A program made the translations under genes and the position numbers. 64,000 nucleotides of DNA. It comes from Anaerococcus sp. Marseille-P3915 (GTDB lineage Bacteria; Bacillota; Clostridia; Tissierellales; Peptoniphilaceae). The notes below the pieces were generated by a model. The model was not told the DNA's origin and made no database searches. It worked only from the letters and a program-made list of their open reading frames with translations. Positions 26,169 to 35,704 of this stretch are shown here, piece by piece. The stretch is taken from contig NZ_LT984887.1 of NCBI RefSeq assembly GCF_900258475.1, forward strand, positions 244,165-308,164, read 5' to 3'. Each line of letters begins with the position of its first letter. The first letter of the stretch is position 1.

Positions 26169-26348
26169 ATGGCAGTACCAAAAAGAAGAACATCAAAAAC
26201 AAGAAAAAATAAAAGAAGAGCCTCAGCTTATACTTTGAACAGATCAAACTATGTTGAGTGCCCAAATTGCCACGAAATGAAGCTACCACACAGAGTTTGC
26301 CCATCCTGTGGAGAGTACAAAGGCGTAGCAGTAGTTGAAGAAAATTAA
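26169..26348 (+). CDS. rpmF: 50S ribosomal protein L32
   Basis: A 59-aa ribosomal protein. [18 protein letters not shown] is the L32 N-terminus, and [18 protein letters not shown] is a four-cysteine zinc ribbon (C+ form). ATG 26169 has AGGAGGTG 6 nt upstream. It has its own consensus promoter and is closed by a strong terminator, so it is transcribed alone, even though plsX follows as in many bacteria. Confidence 0.98.
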   Translation: MAVPKRRTSKTRKNKRRASAYTLNRSNYVECPNCHEMKLPHRVCPSCGEYKGVAVVEEN

Positions 26349-26358
26349 TTTTTAAAAG

Positions 26359-26385
26359 AGATAGTGTTTTTGCACTATCTTTTTT
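26359..26385 (+). terminator. Terminator of rpmF
   Basis: AGATAGTG (26359-26366) pairs with CACTATCT (26373-26380) around a 6-nt loop, followed by six T. Confidence 0.92.
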
Positions 26386-26457
26386 ATTACCTAAAGATAG
26401 CCTAAGTTTGTAAGAAAAGTATAATATGTATAAATTATTGTAGATAAAGAGGATTAA

Positions 26458-27435
26458 ATGAAAATTGTTATAGATACCTATGGTGCAGATGAAGGCGCTA
26501 GGGTCTTAGTAGAAGGTGCCATACTTGCACTAAAGGATGAGGACTTTATTCCTGTATTTGTAGGAAAGGAAAGTCAATTAAAAGAAATCATAAATGGAAG
26601 GATCAAAGATTACGAGATAGTCCATACAGATGAATTTATATCAAATGATGAAGAGCCTGTAAGGGCTATTAGAAGGAAGAAAGATGCATCAATAGTCTTA
26701 GCCTATAATAAATTAAAGGAAGAAGGCTATGACGGACTCTTATCAGCTGGTTCCACTGGTGCCCTCCTCGCAGGTGGCATCTTTATTTCAAAGAGAATAG
26801 AAGGTGTAGATAGGCCATCCCTAGCAGCGAGTCTGCCAAGCACAGGTGAGATATGTATGCTCATGGATACAGGTGCAAATATGGACTGCAAGCCAGCTTA
26901 TCTTGAAGAATTTGCTATTATGGGTAAGATATTTTTACAAAATGTACTAGGAGTTGAAAATCCTAAGATAGGCCTTTTAAATGTAGGGGTTGAAAGCCAT
27001 AAGGGCAACAAGCTTACCAAAGAAACCTACAAGCTCTTAGAAGAAAGAGACATCAACTTTGTAGGTAACATCGAGGCAAGAGACCTATTTACAGGCAAGG
27101 TCAATGTACTTCTTGCTGATGGTTTTGCAGGAAACGTAGCTATAAAGACTGCAGAAGGAGTCATAGACCTCCTTAAGGGCGAGCTTAAGGGAGTATTTTA
27201 TAAGTCATTTAAGAATAAAATGGCAGCCCTCACTATAAAAAATGACCTTAAAGAATCCTTAGGCAAATTCAGTGCCCAAAAAGTTGGAGGAGCTCCTTTA
27301 TTAGGGGTAAAATCCTATGTATATAAGGCACATGGTAATGCAAATGAAATAGCCATATCAAATGCCATCAAAGGCCTAATTAAATATATAAACATGGATG
27401 TAATTAATAAAATTCAAGGAGAATTAAATGATTAG
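26458..27435 (+). CDS. plsX: Phosphate acyltransferase PlsX
   Basis: Makes acyl-phosphate from acyl-ACP for phospholipid synthesis. The 325-aa protein has MKIVIDTYGADEG (MGGD-type start region, with TYGAD), the SAGSTGALLAGG motif (~100-111), the GVESHKGNKL region (~180) and the DGFAGNVAIKTAEG motif (~221-234). ATG 26458 follows AGAGG. It heads the unit plsX-acpP-rnc-radical SAM-smc, with its stop overlapping acpP by 8 nt. A TATAAT at 26420-26425 may be the -10. Confidence 0.95.
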   Translation: MKIVIDTYGADEGARVLVEGAILALKDEDFIPVFVGKESQLKEIINGRIKDYEIVHTDEFISNDEEPVRAIRRKKDASIVLAYNKLKEEGYDGLLSAGSTGALLAGGIFISKRIEGVDRPSLAASLPSTGEICMLMDTGANMDCKPAYLEEFAIMGKIFLQNVLGVENPKIGLLNVGVESHKGNKLTKETYKLLEERDINFVGNIEARDLFTGKVNVLLADGFAGNVAIKTAEGVIDLLKGELKGVFYKSFKNKMAALTIKNDLKESLGKFSAQKVGGAPLLGVKSYVYKAHGNANEIAISNAIKGLIKYINMDVINKIQGELND

Positions 27436-27652
27436 AGAACAATTAACAAAATTAGCAGAAGAAAACTTAGATATTGATGTAGCAAATATCGATTTTGAAA
27501 GCAAGATTTCTGACTTAGACATTGATTCAATCGACCTTGTAGACTTTATAATGCTTGTTGAAGAAGAGTTTGAGATTGAGTTTTCCGAAGAAGAACTTGA
27601 TGAAATTGAAAGCTTAGCAGATATAGTAAGCCTTATAGAAAGTAAAAACTAA
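27428..27652 (+). CDS. acpP: Acyl carrier protein
   Basis: Carries growing acyl chains on a 4'-phosphopantetheine arm attached to Ser of DIDSIDLVD (~37), the usual DSL motif being DSI here. A 74-aa, very acidic four-helix protein, as expected. It overlaps plsX (8 nt) and shares one base with rnc, so the three are translationally coupled. PlsX uses acyl-ACP, which fits the neighbourhood. Confidence 0.96.
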   Translation: MIREQLTKLAEENLDIDVANIDFESKISDLDIDSIDLVDFIMLVEEEFEIEFSEEELDEIESLADIVSLIESKN

Positions 27653-28365
27653 TGTCTTTGTCAAAAGATAGACTAGAAAAAATAGAAGAATTTGAGAAAA
27701 ATATAGGCTACACATTCAATGACAAGGCATTGATAGATGTAGCCTTAACTCATTCTTCTTTCACAAATGAAGCAAGAGGAAACATTAAGTCAAACGAAAG
27801 GCTAGAATTTTTAGGTGATACCATCCTAGACATGGTAGTAAGCGAGTATTTATTCAAACACTACACACAAAAGCCTGAAGGTTGGCTAACAAGAACAAGG
27901 TCAAGAATAGTCTGCACAGATTCCTTTGCCAAGGCAAGCGAAAAATTTGGTTTAACTAAATATTTAAGATTTGGAATGGGAGAGAAAAAACAAGGGGGCA
28001 AGCTTAAAAAGCATGTCAAGGCTGATACCTTTGAGGCTACTTGTGCTGCAATTTACCTAGATTCTTCCTATGATGACTTGTGCAAATTTTTATACAAAAA
28101 TTATAAGGATGAAGTATTAGAGATAATAAATGATGATTCATTATTTTTAGACTATAAGACCCGTCTGCAAGAGTATTATAATGCCAAGAACAAGAAAAAT
28201 TTGACCTATGAACTTATAAAAGAAGAAGGCCCTGAGCATGATAAGACTTTTACTATGGAAGTTAGGTTAAATGGCAAGGCCCTAGCAGAAGGAATTGGCA
28301 AGAATAAAAAAACAGCCGAGCAGATGGCAGCAAAACTTGCCTATGAGCGTATCAAAAATGTCTAA
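27652..28365 (+). CDS. rnc: Ribonuclease III
   Basis: Double-strand RNA endonuclease for rRNA and mRNA processing. The catalytic domain has the signature NERLEFLGDTILDMVVSEYLF (~45-65) and the second acidic motif KADTFEATCAAIYLD (~122-136, the family's D-x-x-E). A C-terminal dsRNA-binding domain (~165-237) ends with GKNKKTAEQMAAKLA. Length 237 aa is normal. The end overlaps the next gene's start by 8 nt. Confidence 0.97.
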   Translation: MSLSKDRLEKIEEFEKNIGYTFNDKALIDVALTHSSFTNEARGNIKSNERLEFLGDTILDMVVSEYLFKHYTQKPEGWLTRTRSRIVCTDSFAKASEKFGLTKYLRFGMGEKKQGGKLKKHVKADTFEATCAAIYLDSSYDDLCKFLYKNYKDEVLEIINDDSLFLDYKTRLQEYYNAKNKKNLTYELIKEEGPEHDKTFTMEVRLNGKALAEGIGKNKKTAEQMAAKLAYERIKNV

Positions 28366-29428
28366 TCAAATAATACCAATCTTTATTCCATTTATGGGCT
28401 GCCCTCACGATTGTGCCTTTTGTAACCAGGTAAAGATTACAAATTACAAAGATAAGGCAGATGAGTCAAGTATTGTAAGGCAAATAGAAGACTACCTAAA
28501 ATATTTTAAAGATAAGCAAACAAGCAAGGAAATAGCCTTCTATGGAGGATCTTTTACAGGACTTCCCCTTGATACAATTATTTCATACTTAAAAATAGCA
28601 AGGGCCTACAAAAAGAAGGGAATTATTGATAGAATCAGACTTTCAACTAGACCTGATTATATAAATAATTCCATTCTGGAAATCTTAAAATCTTATGAAG
28701 TCGATACCATAGAACTAGGAATCCAATCCTTTGATCAAGAAGTACTAGATTCAAACGAAAGGGGCCATAAGGTAAGCGATAGCGAGAAAGCAAGTAAGCT
28801 AATAAAAGAATTTGGATTTAAGCTTGGCCATCAAATAATGCCAGGCTTATATAAGGATTCTAGGGAGAAAATAATTACAACAGCTCTAAAATCAGCAAAG
28901 ATTGGCCCAGATATAGCTAGGATTTATCCAACCTTAGTAATCAAGGACACCAAGCTTGAAAAACTCTACCAGGCAGGTCTTTATAAGCCTTTAAGCTTAG
29001 AAGAGGCTATAAAAATATCTGCAGAAGTCCTAATGATTTATGAATATAGAAATATTAATGTCATTAGAATTGGCCTTCAGCCTACAGAAAATATCAATGA
29101 AGGAGCAGATGTAGTAGCAGGACCCTTCCATCCGGCCCTAAGGCAAGAAGTAGAATCCTATATCTATAGGTTATATTTAGAAAAGCTCATTAAAGAATTA
29201 GATTTAAAGGATGACCTAGAAATTTTTACAAATGATAGGGATATTTCAATAATTGCAGGCAATAAAAAATCAAACAAGAATTACTTTTATCAAAAATATA
29301 AGGTTAAGCTTAAATTTAAATCAAGCGATTCATCTTATATTATTTCTTGTGGGAAAAAATACGACTTAGATATAGATAAATTTATCGATGATTATGTAGA
29401 AGAAAAATACGGTGGTGATTTAAATTAG
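28358..29428 (+). CDS. Radical SAM protein of the Elp3-like family
   Basis: The three-cysteine cluster motif CPHDCAFCNQ (~14-23) starts a radical SAM TIM barrel; FYGGSFTGLP and STRPDYI follow. DTIELGIQSFDQEVLD and GFKLGHQIMPGLYK are characteristic of Elp3/YhcC-like proteins, in which the elongator HAT domain is absent. The substrate is unknown. I chose ATG 28358 (8 nt inside rnc), giving 356 aa starting MSNQIIPIFIPFMG, because it places the cluster near the N-terminus as in the family. The same gene lies between rnc and smc in many clostridia. Its end overlaps the smc start. Confidence 0.85.
   Translation: MSNQIIPIFIPFMGCPHDCAFCNQVKITNYKDKADESSIVRQIEDYLKYFKDKQTSKEIAFYGGSFTGLPLDTIISYLKIARAYKKKGIIDRIRLSTRPDYINNSILEILKSYEVDTIELGIQSFDQEVLDSNERGHKVSDSEKASKLIKEFGFKLGHQIMPGLYKDSREKIITTALKSAKIGPDIARIYPTLVIKDTKLEKLYQAGLYKPLSLEEAIKISAEVLMIYEYRNINVIRIGLQPTENINEGADVVAGPFHPALRQEVESYIYRLYLEKLIKELDLKDDLEIFTNDRDISIIAGNKKSNKNYFYQKYKVKLKFKSSDSSYIISCGKKYDLDIDKFIDDYVEEKYGGDLN
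29411..29426 (+). promoter_or_regulatory. Ribosome-binding site and ATT start codon of smc
   Basis: GGTGGTGAT at 29411-29419 matches the anti-Shine-Dalgarno complement GGAGGTGAT in 8 of 9 bases and lies just before ATT 29424. A TAA stop occupies the preceding in-frame codon (29421-29423). The next ATG/GTG/TTG in frame, TTG 29565, lies after the Walker A motif. Confidence 0.75.
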
Positions 29429-32400
29429 ACTAGAAAGTATAGAACTAAAGGGTTTTAAATCCTTTGCAAATAAAACAAAAATTGAATTTGATAGTCAAAT
29501 TACTGCTGTAGTTGGACCTAATGGATCTGGCAAATCTAATATTTCTGATGCTATAAGATGGGTCTTGGGAGAGCAATCTATAAAGAGCCTCCGTGGTTCA
29601 AATATGAAGGATGTAATCTTTCAAGGTGCAAAAAATGCGATGAACATAGCAGAAGTCTGTCTTAATTTCTCTAACGAGGATAAAAGGCTAGACCTTGCCT
29701 ATGATAAGGTGAGCATCACCAGGAGAATTTATCGTTCTGGGGAAAATGAATACAAGATAAATGGCAAAAGGTGCAGGCTTAAGGACATTAGAGAATTATT
29801 TTTCGACACTGGAGTAGGAAAAGAAGGCTACTCAATAATTGGCCAGGGTAGGATTGATGAAATAATTATGTCAACTCCTGCTGATAGGAGGGCGATTTTT
29901 GAGGAAGCTGCCGGAATTTCAAAACACAAGTACAGAAGAGAAGAAGCTGATAAGAAATTAAAAGCTGTAAGCGAAGACCTAGAGATAATCGAAAAGGAAT
30001 TAGAATATAAGAAAAAGGATTATGACCTTCTTAAGGCCTACAAGGATAATTACCTAGCCCATAAAGAATTAAGCGAAGATATTAACAAAAAAGCTTACTT
30101 CTACCTTAAAAATAAATCCTACGATTTGATTAAAAAAAGGGATGAGATAAATTTAAAACTTAAGGAAAGCGAAAATAAATTAGCAAGCCTAGAATCAAGT
30201 CATTCTGAAATTTTAGAAAAACTTGGACCTTTTAAGAAAAAATATGAGACTTTAAGAGAAGACCTAGATGGGTCCAAGGCAGAAGCAGAGACTTATGAGA
30301 AAAACATCGAACGCTCTAAGGCGAATCTTGACCTAAATATCCAAAAAAAGGATTACGACCTTAGAGATAAGGCTAGGATAGAAGAAGATCTAGAAAATTT
30401 AAAGGATTCTTTAATAAGTGAAAATAAATCCTTTGACCTAAAAAATAAGGAACTAAGAGAAATTGCCGAAAAGATATCATCCTTAGAAAATGATTTGGGA
30501 AAGGCTAAAGATTTAAAAATATCTTTAGAAAAAGAGATATCAGAATTAAATATTATCTTAGATAGTCAAAGGTCTAATGCGGAAGAGATAAAAGAACAAA
30601 TCTTAGATTATGAAGTCTTTGAAAAATCCAGGGCTATTATTGATCAAAAAAGACAAAAAGATTTGGCTGAGAAAAAACAAAGATTAGAGGCCCTAGATAA
30701 GGAAATTTTAGATTTAAGTCAAAAGCTTGATTCAAGCAAAGAAAATCAAGAAGCCTTACTTAAAGAAAAAAATGACCAAGAAATGGCCATAACCAATCTA
30801 GCAGATGATATAAAAAATGCGGATGAAAAGTATAAGGAAACTTTAAATGAATTAAACAATTTGAAGCTAGAAATTAAGTCATTAATGGCTGATATGAGGA
30901 TAGAAAAAGATAGCCTTGATAAAAACCAGGGATACTTTTATCAAATCCAAGACTTCCTCAAAAAGACCAAAGAAAGCGCTATGGCAGGTTTTTACGTAGA
31001 CACTCTTGCCAATCTAATCTCAGTTAAAATTGGCTATGAGGAAATAATTGATAACCTAATGGGAGCTGGCCTACAAAATATTGTCACAAGGTCAAAAGAA
31101 GATACTAGAGAGCTTATTAACTTTATAAATAGGGAAAAGCTTGGAAGGATTACCTTTCTGCCTATAGATTCAATCAATTCATATAGAAAAGAAAGGCCAA
31201 ATTTTCCAGAAGTTATAGATATGGCCTACGAGCTCGTGGCCTATGATGAGAAATTATCTGGGGTAATTAACCATTTCCTAGGTTCTACCGTTGTTGTAAA
31301 AGACATTGATGCTGCAATTAACCTATCAAGAAAGATTAAGGGCTATAGGATAATAAGTCTTAACCTAGATATTATTAATAACTGGGGATCAATGGTAGCA
31401 GGATCTGATAAAAATAAGAGGTCAAATGTAAATCTTTTAAATCGAAAGAAAAAACTAAAGGATTTAAGCCTTAATTTACAAAAATCAGATGAGAGAAGAC
31501 AGGAATTGGAAGAAGTCTTAAGTAAACTAGATTCCGAAATTAACGAAAAAAGAGAAAGACTTCTTAAAGAAAAAGAAGCCTACGACCTAAGAGAAGAAAA
31601 AATTAAAGAAATAAGTGATGAAATATCAAGGATAAGCCTAAGAATAGAATCTTTGATAAATCATAAGGAAAGCTTAAATGATTCTGATCTTGACTATGAA
31701 AAACCTATAAATAATATGGACATAGGCTCTTTAAGAAATGATTTTGATAGACTCAGTCAAGGCATATCTGAAAATGAATCTAGGCTAGGAGCGAAAAATA
31801 AGGAATTTGATAGGGTAAGAGATGAAATATCAGCTCTTACAAATAAGCTGGAGATAAGTAAACGTGATAAGGTCTTAGCTGATAATGCCAGGGCAAATAT
31901 TGAGGAAAAACTTGCAGATATAAAAGAAAATATCAAAATCCAAGAAAAACTTGCCAAAAATTTAAATAAGGACCTTGAAGAATCCTTATTAAAAAATGAT
32001 AAACTTATAGCTTCGATTGACCTATACGTAAAAGAATTCGATAATCTTAAAGAAAAAATAAAAGTCTTAGGTCAAGATATTGAAGCTTGCGAGTCAGAAA
32101 ACTCAAAATTTATTGACCAAAATACTAAAATTGAAGAAGACCTTAACAAGGAAAACCTCGAAAAGGTAAAGCTTTCCTATAAATTAGAAAATTTAAATGA
32201 GTCTTACAGTCAATTAGAAGATGAAATATCACCATTTATAAGCATTTCTATAAAGGACTTGTGGGAAAAATACAAGGATTGCCAAAAGTTTGAGGTAAAG
32301 AAAAATGACCTCATAGATTTACAAAAAAGGATAAATGAGATTGGATATTTTACTCCTACAGCTCTTGAAGACTTCGATAATGTTGCCAAAGAGCTTGATT

Positions 32401-32936
32401 TTGTCGAAGTTCAGATAAAAGATTTGAAAAATGCTAAAGAAGATATAGAAAAAATGATCCTAGCCCTAGAAAAGGAAATGAAGGAAGAATTTTCAAAAAA
32501 CTTCGCTATAATTAATGAGAACTTCACCAAAATCTTCAAAATCCTCTTCATGGGAGGAGATGCAAGGCTAATCTTAGACAGCCAGGACTTCCTTACAGCT
32601 GGTGTTGAAATTGAAGCGAAACCACCATCAAAGTCCTTAAAATCAATCTCACTTCTATCAGGTGGGGAGAAGGCTCTTACTGCAGTAGCCTTACTTTTTG
32701 CAATATTTGAACAAAATCCAGCCCCATTTTCTATCTTAGATGAAATTGATGCGGCCCTTGATGAATCAAACATAAAAAGATATATAGAATACCTAAAAAG
32801 CCTATCTGATAAGACCCAATTTATAATGATAACCCATAGACAAACAACCATGCAGCTTGCAGAAAAAATTCACGGTGTAACAATCGATGATCAGGGTATA
32901 AGCAAGCTATACTCTATAGCCTTTAAGGATAATTGA
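29424..32936 (+). CDS. smc: Chromosome segregation ATPase SMC (apparent ATT start)
   Basis: Condensin subunit of chromosome organisation, forming a long coiled-coil dimer with ScpA/ScpB. From ATT 29424 the protein is 1,170 aa. The N-terminal part RLESIELKGFKSFANKT aligns without gaps to known SMC starts. Walker A GPNGSGKS is at 31-38, QxxR-like and hinge regions are in the middle (hinge ~515-660, AGFYVDTLANLISV), and the signature LSGGEKALTAVALLF and Walker B ILDEIDAALDESN are C-terminal. The coiled coils are lysine/glutamate-rich. No ATG, GTG or TTG exists upstream of Walker A, so an ATT start is the simplest reading. It overlaps the radical SAM stop (ATTAG). Confidence 0.93.
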   Translation: MRLESIELKGFKSFANKTKIEFDSQITAVVGPNGSGKSNISDAIRWVLGEQSIKSLRGSNMKDVIFQGAKNAMNIAEVCLNFSNEDKRLDLAYDKVSITRRIYRSGENEYKINGKRCRLKDIRELFFDTGVGKEGYSIIGQGRIDEIIMSTPADRRAIFEEAAGISKHKYRREEADKKLKAVSEDLEIIEKELEYKKKDYDLLKAYKDNYLAHKELSEDINKKAYFYLKNKSYDLIKKRDEINLKLKESENKLASLESSHSEILEKLGPFKKKYETLREDLDGSKAEAETYEKNIERSKANLDLNIQKKDYDLRDKARIEEDLENLKDSLISENKSFDLKNKELREIAEKISSLENDLGKAKDLKISLEKEISELNIILDSQRSNAEEIKEQILDYEVFEKSRAIIDQKRQKDLAEKKQRLEALDKEILDLSQKLDSSKENQEALLKEKNDQEMAITNLADDIKNADEKYKETLNELNNLKLEIKSLMADMRIEKDSLDKNQGYFYQIQDFLKKTKESAMAGFYVDTLANLISVKIGYEEIIDNLMGAGLQNIVTRSKEDTRELINFINREKLGRITFLPIDSINSYRKERPNFPEVIDMAYELVAYDEKLSGVINHFLGSTVVVKDIDAAINLSRKIKGYRIISLNLDIINNWGSMVAGSDKNKRSNVNLLNRKKKLKDLSLNLQKSDERRQELEEVLSKLDSEINEKRERLLKEKEAYDLREEKIKEISDEISRISLRIESLINHKESLNDSDLDYEKPINNMDIGSLRNDFDRLSQGISENESRLGAKNKEFDRVRDEISALTNKLEISKRDKVLADNARANIEEKLADIKENIKIQEKLAKNLNKDLEESLLKNDKLIASIDLYVKEFDNLKEKIKVLGQDIEACESENSKFIDQNTKIEEDLNKENLEKVKLSYKLENLNESYSQLEDEISPFISISIKDLWEKYKDCQKFEVKKNDLIDLQKRINEIGYFTPTALEDFDNVAKELDFVEVQIKDLKNAKEDIEKMILALEKEMKEEFSKNFAIINENFTKIFKILFMGGDARLILDSQDFLTAGVEIEAKPPSKSLKSISLLSGGEKALTAVALLFAIFEQNPAPFSILDEIDAALDESNIKRYIEYLKSLSDKTQFIMITHRQTTMQLAEKIHGVTIDDQGISKLYSIAFKDN

Positions 32937-32960
32937 AAATTAGCCTAAAACCAGTAAAAT
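32933..32960 (+). promoter_or_regulatory. Possible promoter of the def operon
   Basis: TTGAAA (32933-32938, overlapping the smc stop) and TAAAAT (32955-32960) are separated by 16 nt, 49 nt upstream of def. Moderate match. Confidence 0.45.
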
Positions 32961-33008
32961 ATAAAGGATAAAGAGAGATAATATTGCAACTCTAAATAAG
33001 GAGGAAAT

Positions 33009-33494
33009 ATGGCAATTAGAAATATAAGAATAGATGGAGATCCAATCTTAAGAAAGGTCTCAAGAGAAGTAGACCAAGTTACCGATAGGATTAATATTTT
33101 ATTAGATGACATGGCAGAAACAATGTATGATGCAAACGGAGTAGGCCTTGCCGCTCCACAAGTAGGAATACTTAAAAGAGTAATAGTAGTAGACCCTCAA
33201 GATGGAGAGACAGGCCTAGTTAAGCTTGTAAACCCTGAAATAATAGAAAAAGATGGTGAACAAATCGGAGTAGAAGGTTGCCTATCTATACCAGATTTCA
33301 ACGCTACAGTTAAAAGAGCTGAGCATGTAAAGGTAAAATACCTTGATGAAGAAGGTAAGGAACAGATTTGGGATGCTCATGGTTTCCCAGCAGTTATTCT
33401 ATCACACGAAATCGACCACTTAGACGGAATATTATTTAAGGATAAATACATCGAAGAAATTAAATTTGAGGACCAAGAAGAAATAAATGATTAA
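33009..33494 (+). CDS. def: Peptide deformylase
   Basis: Removes the formyl group from new proteins. The three metal/catalytic motifs are present: GVGLAAPQVG (~44-53), EGCLSIP (~92-98, Cys ligand) and HEIDHLDG (~136-143, two His ligands and the catalytic Glu). Length 161 aa is normal. RBS AAGGAGG. It is followed by fmt (8-nt overlap), the enzyme that adds the formyl group, an ancient pair. Confidence 0.97.
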   Translation: MAIRNIRIDGDPILRKVSREVDQVTDRINILLDDMAETMYDANGVGLAAPQVGILKRVIVVDPQDGETGLVKLVNPEIIEKDGEQIGVEGCLSIPDFNATVKRAEHVKVKYLDEEGKEQIWDAHGFPAVILSHEIDHLDGILFKDKYIEEIKFEDQEEIND

Positions 33495-34425
33495 TATATG
33501 TTTTATGGGCAATCCAAAGTTTGCAGTGCAGACTTTGGATGTTCTTTATAATGATGAAAATATAAATGTAAGCCTAGTTGTATCTAGCAAGGATAAGAAG
33601 AGGTCTAGGAATAAATTTTCTCCAACAGAGATTAAAAAGTATGCAGAAGATAAGGGAATTAGAGTTGAGACACCAGATTCTGTAAATACAGAAGAATTTG
33701 TGGGCCTACTTAAGGACCTTAAAATCGACTTTATAGTAGTAGTTGCCTTTGGCCAACTTCTAAAAGATGTTTTACTAGATAATTTTAAGGACAGGATAAT
33801 AAACCTCCACCCTTCAAAATTACCACTGTATAGGGGAGCAAGTCCTATACAATTTTCCCTACTAAATGGTGAAGAGGAAACATCAGCTACAGCCATGCTC
33901 ATAGAAAAAGGCATGGATTCTGGTGATATCCTAATCCAAAAAGATTATCAAATAGGTCCAAGTGAAGATTACTTTGACCTAGAAGATAAGCTAGGAGCCC
34001 TTGGTGCAGAGGCCATTAGAGAAGCTATTTTAAACTTTGATGAAGTCTATGCAAAAAGAATTAAACAAGATGATTCAAAGGCGACCTTCTGCACAAAGAT
34101 ATCCAAGGAAATGGGAAGGATTGATTTTACAAGGACAAGTAGGGAAATTTTAAATCAAATAAGAGCCTTTGTTGGCTTTCCTGTGGCTTATTTTCCATAT
34201 AAGGGTGAAAATATAAAGATTTATAAGGCTAGTCTAGCTTCCGATAAAAAAGGCAAGGCTGGAGAAATCCTAGCTGCTAATAAAAATGACCTGATTTTAA
34301 TAGGAACAGGAGATTCTGCTATAAGAATCGAAAAAATCCAAGTTCCAGGCAAAAAGGCTATGGATACAAAGAGCTTCTTATTAGGAAATGACCTAGAAAT
34401 AGGATATATCATAGAAAATGACTGA
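33487..34425 (+). CDS. fmt: Methionyl-tRNA formyltransferase
   Basis: Formylates initiator Met-tRNA using formyl-tetrahydrofolate. Visible: the N-terminal ICFMGNPKFAVQTLDVL (MGTPxFA type), VVVAFGQLLK, INLHPSKLPLYRGASPIQFSLLNGEEETSATAMLIEKGMDSGDIL (catalytic Asn/His/Asp set) and a C-terminal tRNA-binding domain (GKAGEILA region). Length 312 aa is normal. It overlaps def and rsmB by 8 nt each. Confidence 0.97.
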   Translation: MINICFMGNPKFAVQTLDVLYNDENINVSLVVSSKDKKRSRNKFSPTEIKKYAEDKGIRVETPDSVNTEEFVGLLKDLKIDFIVVVAFGQLLKDVLLDNFKDRIINLHPSKLPLYRGASPIQFSLLNGEEETSATAMLIEKGMDSGDILIQKDYQIGPSEDYFDLEDKLGALGAEAIREAILNFDEVYAKRIKQDDSKATFCTKISKEMGRIDFTRTSREILNQIRAFVGFPVAYFPYKGENIKIYKASLASDKKGKAGEILAANKNDLILIGTGDSAIRIEKIQVPGKKAMDTKSFLLGNDLEIGYIIEND

Positions 34426-35704
34426 TTTAAAGATAATATTTAATATTCTCTACGCCATTGTCTACCAAGATAAAAAATCTAACGACATGATAAATAAGTA
34501 TGCTGACAAGGCAGAAAACTTAGCCTTCGTCAGCAAAAATGTCTACGGAGTATTGGAAAATAAAATCTATATAGACTATATGATAAGAAAATTATCTTCT
34601 ATAAGGCTTAAAAAAATCCACAAGTCAATACTTCTTATCCTAGAAATTGGAATTTATAACATTCATTTCTTAGACACAAAAGACTATGCAACGGTAGATA
34701 AATTAGTTGACCTAAGTAAGGAAAAAAACAAAAAGTCTTCAGCCTTTGTTAATGCCATTCTTAGAAATTTCATAAGGGATGAAAAGGAAATAGCAACTAT
34801 CTATGAGACTGATGATATAAAAAGCCTTTCGATAAGATATTCCTTCCCGGAAGAAATTACCAGATATATCTATGACAATTATGGGATGAACTATACCAAG
34901 GCCTACCTTAGAGATGCAAATAGCCTTAAAAATCTTTCAATAAGGGTAAATAAGCTTAAGATAAGCAAAAATGAATTAAGAGATAAGTTAGAAGTGGAAG
35001 GCTATCAAATAGAAGATGGAAAAATTGCGAAAAATGCCTTGATAGTCAAAAATCCAGCCTCCCTTGCAGCAAGCAAATATTTTAAGGAAGGTTATTTTAC
35101 TATCCAACAGGAATCATCAATGAAGGCTGTAGAAGTCCTAGATCCTACGGAAAATTCTAAAATATTAGACTTATGCGCTGCACCAGGTACAAAGACGTCA
35201 TATTTGGCAGAGATAACCAATAATACTAGCCAAATAATCGCAAATGACATATCTTCTTCTAAAAATAAACTTATTGAAGAAAATATTTTAAGGTTGGGAC
35301 TAAAAAATATTTCCATCACAAACCACGATGCTTCTACATTTGTAGAGGATTTTGAAAATAAATTTGATTATATTTTAGTAGATGCTCCATGTTCTGGTCT
35401 TGGGGTAGTAGGAAGAAAAGTAGAAATACGATATAATAGAAATAAGGAAACGATTGTAAGGCTAGCTAGCCTGCAAAAAGAAATCCTTGACCAAGCTATA
35501 AAATACCTTAAAAAAGACGGGATTCTACTCTATTCAACCTGCACCATTGGTCCCTTAGAAAATAAAGAGAATTTTTTATATCTAAAGGCTAAGGCAAATC
35601 TAGAAAGTATAGACATAGAAGGAGATGCTTTTAAGGAATACAGGAGTTTTGAAGATGGATGTGATGGATTTTTCATATCCAAGTTTAGGAAGATAAATGA
35701 TTAG
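34418..35704 (+). CDS. rsmB: 16S rRNA (cytosine-967-C5)-methyltransferase RsmB
   Basis: An N-terminal NusB-like RNA-binding domain (~1-135) is followed by a SAM methyltransferase domain. The SAM site is LDLCAAPGTKTSYLAE, with VDAPCSGLGVVGRK (DAPCSG, motif IV with the Cys of release) and YSTCT (catalytic Cys of motif VI). Length 428 aa is typical. Overlaps fmt and rlmN by 8 nt each, so translation is coupled through the operon. Confidence 0.95.
   Translation: MTDLKIIFNILYAIVYQDKKSNDMINKYADKAENLAFVSKNVYGVLENKIYIDYMIRKLSSIRLKKIHKSILLILEIGIYNIHFLDTKDYATVDKLVDLSKEKNKKSSAFVNAILRNFIRDEKEIATIYETDDIKSLSIRYSFPEEITRYIYDNYGMNYTKAYLRDANSLKNLSIRVNKLKISKNELRDKLEVEGYQIEDGKIAKNALIVKNPASLAASKYFKEGYFTIQQESSMKAVEVLDPTENSKILDLCAAPGTKTSYLAEITNNTSQIIANDISSSKNKLIEENILRLGLKNISITNHDASTFVEDFENKFDYILVDAPCSGLGVVGRKVEIRYNRNKETIVRLASLQKEILDQAIKYLKKDGILLYSTCTIGPLENKENFLYLKAKANLESIDIEGDAFKEYRSFEDGCDGFFISKFRKIND

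Noticed and set aside
29400..29440. Programmed frameshift joining the radical SAM gene to smc
   Set aside because: The frame relation would need a +1 shift and no slippery site fits; the strong ribosome-binding site before ATT and the exact SMC N-terminus favour separate initiation.
29565..29567. TTG start for smc
   Set aside because: It would remove the Walker A motif and the first 47 residues of a highly conserved ATPase.
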